Positions 23,656-35,000 of a stretch of DNA of 35,000 nucleotides are shown here, piece by piece. The stretch is from Neocallimastix lanati (nom. inval.). Taxonomy: Eukaryota; Neocallimastigomycota; Neocallimastigomycetes; Neocallimastigales; Neocallimastigaceae. The DNA is taken from assembly GCA_016946835.1 (NCBI GenBank), contig JACVTC010000004.1:582501-617500 (forward strand), in the 5' to 3' direction. Under the pieces are notes generated by a model that did not search any database, had not been told where the DNA came from, and worked only from the letters and a program-made list of their open reading frames with translations. The position numbers and the translations under genes were made by a program. How positions within the stretch are numbered: position 1 is the first letter of the stretch; every line of letters starts with the position of its first letter.

Positions 23656-23793
23656 ATGACAGTTGAAGATCAAAAACCAAAATCCATTCTTCATGGGATT
23701 TCTGATAGAGTCCAGCTGATTGGACTACTAGTCAAGATTATGAAAATGTTAGGTGTAAGAACACCTAAAGAAATGGAAAATATCAATTCATAA
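23656..23793 (+). other. Structured island: three strong hairpins overlapping a 45-codon ORF
   Basis: Three stem-loops follow one another. AATCCAT (23681-23687) pairs with ATGGG-A-TT (23693-23700). TAGAGTCCA (23706-23714) pairs with TGGACT-A-CTA (23721-23730) with one bulged A. TTAGGTGT (23749-23756) pairs perfectly with ACACCTAA (23761-23768) around loop AAGA. The same DNA holds an ATG-initiated 45-residue frame (MTVEDQKPKSILHGI... ending TAA at 23793) that I do not recognise. Base composition is clearly unlike the flanks. It could be a noncoding RNA gene, a small protein gene, or a decayed element. Confidence 0.35.
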
Positions 23794-24286
23794 TATATAA
23801 ATTTTTACATTATATTATTTTATATTATATTTTTATTATACAATATTATAAGTTAACATATAAAATTAAGATACAAAGGAATTGAATATTTTTGAAAAAT
23901 ATTGAAACAAATTTTAAATTTCATTCAATATATTTAAAATATATTCAAATATATTTAAAAAATATTTAATACATATATAATTTTATTTATATCAAATTTA
24001 AAAACACAAAAAATCAAATTGTTATTTCATTCATAGTATAAAAATTATAATAAACATTATATATATTCATGGTTCTATATTTTACGCTTTAAAATAAATT
24101 AAAAATTAATTATTATTATTATTATTTTTTTTTATTTTCAGAAGTGGGGATTTATCAAAATTTAATATAAGTCAACATTAGAATATATCAGAAAATATTT
24201 TTCAAATATTAATAATTTTAAGAATGTTTAGAAATAATAATAAAATCTAATATTTATTTATTTAATTGTATAAGATATATGCTTGA

Positions 24287-24433
24287 ATGAAAATTTTTGA
24301 AAAATCTAATTATATTGAAGTATTTTTTTTATCAGTTAAAGCATTAATAATATTAAAATCATATTATGATTTTATATTGATTAAATCTCTGGTAGTGGTA
24401 TGGGTAATACTTTCAATTACCGTTTTGCTGTAG
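24287..24433 (+). CDS. Short hydrophobic ORF, unknown status
   Basis: A 48-residue frame starts MKIFEKSNYIEVFF and ends with a strongly hydrophobic stretch (SLVVVWVILSITVLL) that would pass as a membrane segment. The last third lies in a GC-richer patch that also contains a GGTAAT/ATTACC hairpin (24403-24421). Alternatively, a minus-strand ATG at about 24460 opens MSLEVDDSSTAKR before a GTAATT donor-like site. Chance ORFs of this length are expected in DNA of this composition. Confidence 0.12.
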   Translation: MKIFEKSNYIEVFFLSVKALIILKSYYDFILIKSLVVVWVILSITVLL

Positions 24434-24688
24434 AAGAATCATCAACCTCTAAACTCATAATGTAGTATAGAATAGTGTAGTATTTTAATATTAATGTAAA
24501 AAATTTCATAAATTTTATTTTTTATGTATTTTTTAAATAAATATTATTAAATAAAGTTTTCCTTTATTCTAAACATTTTTTTAATTGTACTAATAATAAT
24601 AATAAGAAAACTTTATTTATTTAATAAAAAAGTTCAAATATAATAAATTATTTGACTAGAAAATAACATTTAATATTAAAAATATAAA

Positions 24689-24730
24689 AATGATCATCAT
24701 TCATAGTATTTCATAGCTGTTTTGATCATT
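24689..24730. repeat. Inverted repeat, 8-bp arms
   Basis: AATGATCA (24689-24696) and TGATCATT (24723-24730) are perfect reverse complements flanking a 26-nt loop that contains TTCATAG twice. A palindrome TTAGGCCTAA follows at 24738-24747. Confidence 0.45.
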
Positions 24731-25287
24731 GAATTAATTAGGCCTAAAAATATTAATTAAATATACTGGTTTTTATCATGTTGAACTTAAGTATTCCATA
24801 CATTATCAAGAAAATATAACAAACTGAAATTTAAGCTAATTTTTATTTAAAATTAATTATTTTATATATTAAATTTTAAAAAAAATATAAAATATTTGTA
24901 TTATTCATATTTTTTGTTTTTTATCCAATAGTTTTTTTTTTTTTTTTATTAAATTAATTTCTAATTAATAAAAACTTTAATTAAAATTATAATAATTCAT
25001 TCTTTTTAAATTTAAGAACTGATAGTGCCTTAATCTGTTAAAATATATAATTTTTTAAATTTTCAAAATTTAATTATTATTATTATTATTACTACTACTA
25101 TTACTATTACTACTACTATTATTATTTTTTTATAAAATAATTTAAAAGAGGAAAAAAAATAAATTTATTACTTTTACATTTATTTAAAAATTATTAAATT
25201 GAAATTAGAATTTATAAGATATTTTTATTTAGTTTATTTAGTTTATTTAGTTAATTATTTATTAATTTCAAAAAATAATTATTGATA

Positions 25288-27210
25288 ATGTTGATAGTAA
25301 GTTATCCATTTATATAAAGAATTTTATTATTGTTATATTGTTATATTAATAATTTTTTTAAAAACTTGTTAATAAAAATTATGTAATTGTGAATTATAGA
25401 ATGATTCAATAAATTTTCTTTTGGAAGAAAAGTTTACTGATAAAGAGAAAATAGCTTTACTACAAAACAAAGTAAAAGAATATCAGAAAGTTCATGTGAG
25501 TAACATTATTTTATAATATTTGTAATGTAATGGAATGTATTCTTTATAAAAAATTTCAGCACTTAATTACATTATTAAAATAGAAAATAATTACTTAATT
25601 CTTAAATTAGGAGGAAAATGAAAAATTCTGGAAGGAAAATATACAAATGACAAATTATATTTTAGACAAATTTCAGGTATAAAAGTTATAGATTATCATA
25701 AAAATTTAAATTCTTTTATCAATTATAAGAGACAAATAGATTAATTATTATTATAAATTATTATTGAATGTATTAAATATTTCATAGAAAGAAAATGCCG
25801 ATTTATCATCAAGAAATAATTCATTAATACAATTATTAAAGGAAAAAACCGAAGAAATAAATAGTATTAGATTGACAAGTGAAACTTATGAGGAAAAAAT
25901 CAAACAATTGGAAATGCAACTTGAAAACCGAATTGAAAAAAATATAAAACAAAATAATAATGAATTAATTTTAAGAAATATTCATCAATTACTTAAATAT
26001 CAAATTAATAATAACACATCTTTAGTTGAAAATATATATAATTTAATAGCAAATTCAATTAATTCTAAAGAAGTTAAAATTTTAAATTTTGTTAATTCAC
26101 TTTTTACAGACTTAATATCTAATCTTAAATCAACAATAGAAATTGAAGTTCCTGATGAAATTTTAACTCGTGAATATGAAGCAGATGAAATTAAGACACT
26201 TTTACCACAATACAATATTAATAATGATGCAAAAACAAATAATGATTATATGGAGGGTATTCAAAATGATGATGATAATGATGAATTATCAATAATAAAA
26301 GAAAAAAATGAAAAAGAAATTGAAAGCAAGGAAACTTGTTATCAATTTAGCAATAATGATAATGTATTAGTAAATGAATTAATTAATAATAATTATAATT
26401 CAAATGTTTTAATTAATAATAATAATAGTTTGAATATGAGTATACCAGATTTTGAAATTATTACGAAAGAAAAGGAAATACTTAAGGATGAAAATAGAAA
26501 ATTAAATGAAATGCTTGAAATATATAAAAACAAATTAATAGAACTAGAACAAGATAATGAAAATAAAAAATCTGAAATTCAATCGAGAGCTAAAAGTCTA
26601 AATCATTTTAAAAGTTTATATTGTAATAATAAATTTGTTATTCAACAATTAAAGAATGATCTTGAAACAATGAAACAAGAAAAATTAGAAGATAAAAAAA
26701 TTGAAAATGAATTCAAAGAATATAAGCAACTCTATAACTCAGATCGATTTTTAATTATGGAACATAAATATAAAGATGTTTTAAGTGAAAATCAAAAACT
26801 TCATCAAAAAATTGAAGAGCTTTCAAATAAATATTGGAAAAGAAACCAAGAAACTCTTTCGGCGTTAAATGAATGTCAAAAGTTCAAAGTAGCATTATTA
26901 AAACAACAATTTAACACAGATATGCCAATAAGTAATAATATAAATAATTTCAATAATGATGGTACAACTTCTGATTCAACTCATAATATTAATAATGAGA
27001 GTAGTTTGATGGAAGATATTGAGATGGAAGAAAATAAAAATAATCCTATAGAGTCTGATATTATGAATATCGGTGGTCATGAATCTGAAAATACTTCTTT
27101 ATTAAATCTATTAAGTAAAACCTCAAATCCACAACAAGTTACTATTGATAATAAAATTAAAACCAATACTAATACTAATAATAACAATAATTGTAATGTT
27201 AATAGAAGTA

Positions 27211-27255
<45 letters not shown>

Positions 27256-27509
27256 TAGGCAATAGTATGACTATTAAAATCAAAAACGACAATATTGCTA
27301 CTAGTACAATTAATGATGCTAAAAGTAATGAACATATTGAAAATAATATTTTAACTTTAATAGATAACATAAAGAATATTATTTCATTTAATGATAATAA
27401 ATTCAATATAATTCCATTTTTAAGGGATACTGATAGTAATAGTTCTTACTCATCAATAAGTAAAGATGAAGCTAATAATATGAATGATGAACATAATATC
27501 ACTAATGAA

Positions 27510-27542
<33 letters not shown>

Positions 27543-27572
27543 GAAATTAATAATAATAATAATAATAACGAA

Positions 27573-27644
<72 letters not shown>

Positions 27645-27767
27645 GAAATTAATAATAATAATAATAATAACGAAATTAATAATAATAATAATAATAATAA
27701 TAACGAAATTAATAATAATAATAATAATAACGAAATTAATAATAATAATAATAATAATAATAACGAA

Positions 27768-27806
<39 letters not shown>

Positions 27807-28766
27807 GAAATTAATAATAATAATAATAATAATAACGAAATTAATAATAATAATAATAATAATAACGAAATTAATAATAATAATAATAATAATAACGAAA
27901 TTAATAAAAATAATAATAATAATGATAACGAAATTATTAATAATAGTAATAATAATAAAGCTAATAATGTTGTTAATAATGATAATTATATTACTAATGG
28001 CACTAATAATAATAACAACATTAATAATATCATTAATACTAATAATAACAATAATATTGAAATTAACAATAATGATAACAGTAATCATATAATTAACAAT
28101 AACAGCATTAATAATGATAACAGTAATAATATAATTAACGATAACAACATTAATAATGATAACAATAATATAATTAGTAATAACAGCATTAATAATGATA
28201 TCAGCAATAAAAACAATAGCAATATTAATGTTATTTTTAATGATAAAGATAATCATGATATTAGTAATAATACTAACTATATGATGATAATGAATAATAT
28301 ACATGGTAATGATGAAAATAATAATAATAATGATATGATGAATGATAGATATGATAATAATGAAAATAATAATGATGATATAATGAATGATAGACATGAT
28401 AATAATATGAACAAAAATATTAATAATATGATGAATGATAGACATAACAAAAAAGAACTTAATAAAAATGATATGATTAACAATGATGTTGAAAATAGTG
28501 ATGAAACTGGTTTTATTAACCTTAGCAATGAAGTTAATAAAATCGAAAATGATAAAATGATAATCTCAAAAGAAAATAATATGATAAAAGTTTCATCTAA
28601 GAATATGATAATAGGTAGTACTTCTTTCGAAATCAATGAAAATTTACTAGAAAGTAAGAAAATAAGTCAAAAAGATTTTGGTCAAAATAAAGAAAGAAAT
28701 GATAAATTAGATATTGATTCTTTATCGGAAAAACATATTAATAATATTAATGATCAAAGGATATAG
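25288..28766 (+). CDS. Coiled-coil protein with Asn-rich prion-like domain, unknown function
   Basis: Exons are proposed at 25288-25296 (ATG TTG ATA, followed by a consensus GTAAGT donor), 25400-25495, 25611-25676 and 25788-28766, giving 1049 residues. The three later junctions (ATTATAG, AAATTAG and TTCATAG acceptors; GTGAGT and GTATAA donors) keep one heptad-rich frame. The 9-nt first exon is the least certain part. Residues about 1-110 and 270-410 are charged, Leu/Lys/Glu-rich and predicted coiled coil. Within the second, two similar segments (FKSLYCNNKFVIQQLKNDL and YKQLYNSDRFLIMEHKYKD) look like an internal duplication. From about residue 420 onward the protein is dominated by Asn with Ser, Ile, Asp and Glu, including a run of NEI(N)n units. 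The reading ends at TAG 28764-28766, but coding-like sequence continues in other frames. No family was recognised. Confidence 0.68.
27540..27936 (+). repeat. In-frame GAAATT(AAT)nAAC unit array encoding Glu-Ile-poly-Asn
   Basis: Twelve occurrences of AAC GAA ATT are separated by AAT runs, giving Glu-Ile followed by 7, 23, 7, 9, 7, 9, 12, 8, 8, 8 and 9 residues (the last spacer has Lys and Asp substitutions). The codon before Glu is always AAC while the other Asn codons are AAT. This marks the unit boundary and shows growth by unit duplication, with the 7-9-7-9 pattern pointing to a dimer step. Confidence 0.9.
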
Positions 28767-29111
28767 GAAAAAAAGAGATAATTCTGTGAAAGGGAATTTT
28801 AACAATACTTTCAGTATAAAAAATGTTATGACTGATGAAGTTAATATACATTTAGATTTTAAAATGAAAACTTTGTTTAAGATACTAAAAGTAATATAAA
28901 CCAAATTACTAATTTAATTAATAGTGGCAATCAAATATTAAATTCTTTTTCAAATAATAAAGAAGAGGGTCAAAAATTAATAATGAATAAAGATTCAAAT
29001 AATACAATATTAACAATTAGTAAAATAAGAATAAATGATAATACTAATGAAATCAATAATGATAATGAAATCAATAATGATAATGAAAACAATAACAACA
29101 ACAACAACAAC

Positions 29112-29150
<39 letters not shown>

Positions 29151-29156
29151 CAATAA
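28767..29156 (+). pseudogene. Out-of-frame 3' continuation of the Asn-rich gene
   Basis: After the TAG at 28766 two further open stretches look like the same protein. 28767-28899 in a second frame reads ...KKRDNSVKGNFNNTFSIKNV... and ends TAA. 28890-29156 in the third frame reads SNINQITNLINSGNQ..., with repeated NDNEIN and a poly-Asn tail ending Gln-TAA. Composition and codon use match the upstream exon. No GT-AG intron repairs the joins. Either the gene has lost its original 3' end by two indels or the assembly has errors at A runs (28768-28774). Confidence 0.6.
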
Positions 29157-29965
29157 ATTATCAAATTGAATTTTAAATTACAGATTCTTATATATTTGTT
29201 TATTAATATTATAATTTAATATATTAAATACTTTATTATTATATAAATAATATATTGTCTTAAAAAAAAAAAAAAAACTTATAATTCATGTACTATTAAT
29301 AAATGTGCATAGTTAATAAAAATAAAATCCAAAAAAAAAAAAAAAAGAAAAAAAAAATAAAATAAAATAAAAATTAAAATATCAAAAATAATATATCAAA
29401 AGTATATAAATAAAAAAATTTTTTTTCTAAATTTTCATCTAATGTTATATATCACATATATGTAATATAACTATTATTTTAATTTATTTTTGTTTTTAAT
29501 TTTAATTCCTATATATAGATAATTTTGATGAACGTATTATCTTTATCTTAATTTATATTTTATTTTTTTATATTTATATATAGTATATATAAATAATAAA
29601 TGTTAAAGAATAAAATGCATAAAAATTTATAATAAATTAAATATTTTTATAAGATGGGCATTTTTTTAACAATTATCAATAATAATTTTTTTTTATAATT
29701 TCTTTATATAATAAAATATTTAAATTTATAATAATTGTAATTAGAATAATAAATTTTAATAGACTACATTATTCAACGTTTGTATGGTTATATTTAAGGT
29801 TAACCTTTACATTCTATTTTTATTATATAAGATTAAATACTTATTATTTTATTATTTTCATTACTTTATTAAACTTTATCAAATAATATAAATATTTTTG
29901 ATAGAAAGAATATATATATTTTTATAATTTCTTCTATATAAAAAAGTAATTTTGCAATAAGTAAG

Positions 29966-30016
<51 letters not shown>

Positions 30017-30994
30017 ACATGCAATTTTTTTTATTTTTGTAAATATTTTTGATAAAAAATAATATTTATAATTTGATTGTAGAAATATGGATTTATTAAT
30101 ACTTTATATATTTATATATATATATTTTTTATAATATATATAAAAGTATTTTGTCATATACTTATTAATAATTAATTATTTATTTAATTTATAATTTTAC
30201 ATTTATTTATTTTGATAAATTCCTTAAAAATTGTGATTTATTAAATTTTTTTTTGTTCTTTTTTTACTTTCTAAATTTTGTAAAAAAAAAAAAAAAAAAA
30301 AAAAAATAAAAGAACAAAGTTTTAATTATATTTTTATATTTTTATTAAAAAATGAAGTTATAATTAAGATATTTTTAACTAATAAATATATATATATATA
30401 TATATAAAAACAAGTGAAGTATACTATAATTTAATTTTACTAAACTGTTTATATTTTTGATAAGAATCAATGAAAATTATTGTTATTTACTTAATATTTT
30501 AAAAATAAAAATCTTTAAAATAACAATAAAAGGATAGAATAAGAAATATATTTGTTACAAAATTATAATTATCTTAAATTAATAATTAGTAGTAATATAA
30601 TAATAATATATTAAAACAAAATATTATAAGCAAACCTATATAACCCATTTTATGTATATTTAAATTTAATTTATAATTATTAAACTTTTTATATATAAAG
30701 TAAATATTTATCTATAATAATATACTATTTTTATTTATTCTGAATATTAAATAAATATAAAAAATTAGTAATTAAGTATTTCAAATATTACTTATTATTA
30801 TTATTATTATTATTATTAAAGTATTGAATTAAAAATAAAAAGGCAATAATTGAAATTAAAATAAAATAATAGAAAAAAATATTATTAATATAAATTTGAA
30901 TAATTATTATTAAAAGCAAAAATTTAATAATAAAGACTGATCGAAATATAATTGTAAATAATAATAAATAATAATAATTATAATTATAATACTA

Positions 30995-31029
<35 letters not shown>

Positions 31030-31679
31030 AATAAAAAATAAAATAATTAACCAAAAATAAAAATGTATGAAGTGTTTTTCTATATATATTTTAAATTTTT
31101 AAAAATAAAAAAAAAATAAAAAAAAATAACAAATAATAATATAATAATAAAAAAGAGAAGAGAACAATAATAATTACAAAGAGGTTATTTACTATTATTA
31201 TTATTATTATTATTATTATTTTTTATTTTTTATTTTTTTTTTTTTCTAATTTTATATTTTATATTTTCATTAAATTTTATAATCCGATAATAACAAATTA
31301 ATAAAAATTTAAATTAATTGATTTACAATTTGATGAATTTTAATTATATTAAGAATTATATAAATTTCAATATTATTTAAAAGTATATTATTTATAATTG
31401 AATATATACTATTTAGAAAATTAAGACAAAATAAGTAATTAATAATTATAATAAAATCAATTAATATATAAATAAGATACAGAAATTTTTATATGAATAT
31501 TGGATATTGATGTTCTTTTATTTTTTATATTTAAATGATATTAATAAAATTTTATTATACATTAATTAATGTGATTAATCCATTAAATAGCAAATATAAT
31601 AGTTAATTTAAAATTATTTATTATTTGTTGATTAATAATATATATTTTTGTTTATTAAATATTATTGCAGTAAATAAAT
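29157..31679. other. Gene-free intergenic spacer, 2.5 kb
   Basis: The largest spacer in the window. It is A/T throughout, with an (AAAT)n array at about 29967-30016, A runs near 30282-30306 and 30996-31027, (TA)n near 30390-30406 and (TTA)n near 31192-31220. A 12-bp palindrome AAGGTTAACCTT sits at 29796-29807 in a slightly GC-richer patch. No ORF or hairpin comparable with the three islands elsewhere was found. The SRPK promoter should lie at its right end. Confidence 0.75.
29967..30016. repeat. (AAAT)n microsatellite
   Basis: About twelve uninterrupted AAAT copies in the spacer between the Asn-rich gene and the SRPK gene. Confidence 0.9.
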
Positions 31680-34860
<3,181 letters not shown>

Positions 34861-35000
34861 TAAATTCGTTAAATATATTTTGAATTTTTTTTTTTTTTTT
34901 TTAAATTTATTAAGATTTTTAGTATTAATATTAATATTCGAATTATATAAAAAATGAACATTAATTTATAATAATATTAACAATAACATAATAAATAAAG

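Larger units (their letters stand above)
22959..25287. other. Intergenic spacer with several GC-richer patches
   Basis: This 2.3-kb spacer is mostly A/T but has patches of mixed composition at 23656-23793, about 24380-24470 and about 24689-24830. There is an acceptor-like TTTTCAG at 24135-24141 followed by AAGTGGGGATTTATC. A donor-like GTAAGA at 23755 could pair with that acceptor, making a 41-residue two-exon frame from the ATG at 23656, but nothing supports it by homology. ACT-repeat microsatellite DNA occurs at about 25090-25120. Confidence 0.5.

Noticed and set aside
27453-28445. 330-residue minus-strand poly-isoleucine ORF and a plus-strand poly-Ile ORF
   Set aside because: They are shadow frames of the AAT-repeat coding exon on the plus strand.

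Overview
The window is eukaryotic nuclear DNA of extreme A+T content, with long homopolymer runs, A/T microsatellites and asparagine-rich coding tracts. Genes carry many short AT-rich GT-AG introns (about 80 to 500 bp), and all three standard stop codons occur (TAA in most genes, TGA in the E2 gene, TAG in the Asn-rich gene). This composition, together with a Doa4/USP8-type deubiquitinase, a fungal-looking F-box protein and an SRPK kinase, fits an early-diverging fungus such as an anaerobic gut fungus (Neocallimastigomycota). That placement is inference; a dictyostelid-like amoeba is the main alternative.

Layout, left to right: BUD31 splicing factor (minus, cut by the left edge, 1-1259); spacer with a GC-richer structured island near 2.4 kb; RRP7 ribosome-biogenesis protein (plus, 3411-4985); gene-poor DNA with a 62-bp tandem duplication, a roughly 390-bp (AAAAAT)n array and a second structured island near 6.9 kb; a 12-exon ubiquitin hydrolase with a rhodanese domain (plus, 8423-13122); a DDX21/Gu-type DEAD-box helicase (minus, single exon, 14292-16520); an F-box protein (plus, 18060-20377); a UBE2W-type E2 enzyme with an 8-nt microexon (plus, 21655-22958); a 2.3-kb spacer with a third structured island and short ORFs; a coiled-coil, Asn-rich protein (plus, 25288-28766) whose coding signal continues out of frame to 29156; a 2.5-kb gene-free spacer; and an SRPK-family kinase (plus, 31680 to the right edge).

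Exon models were built by matching splice sites and reading phase by eye. For every gene called complete, the summed exon length is a multiple of three. Functionally the genes fall into RNA processing and ribosome biogenesis (BUD31, RRP7, DDX21-like, SRPK) and the ubiquitin system (deubiquitinase, F-box protein, E2). Nothing shows that the clustering is more than chance.

No mobile-element gene, CRISPR array, rRNA or tRNA was recognised. The less ordinary content is the 8-nt exon, the 9-nt first exons, three GC-richer islands that fold into consecutive perfect or near-perfect hairpins, the unit-structured Asn tract, and the apparently frameshifted 3' end of the Asn-rich gene.
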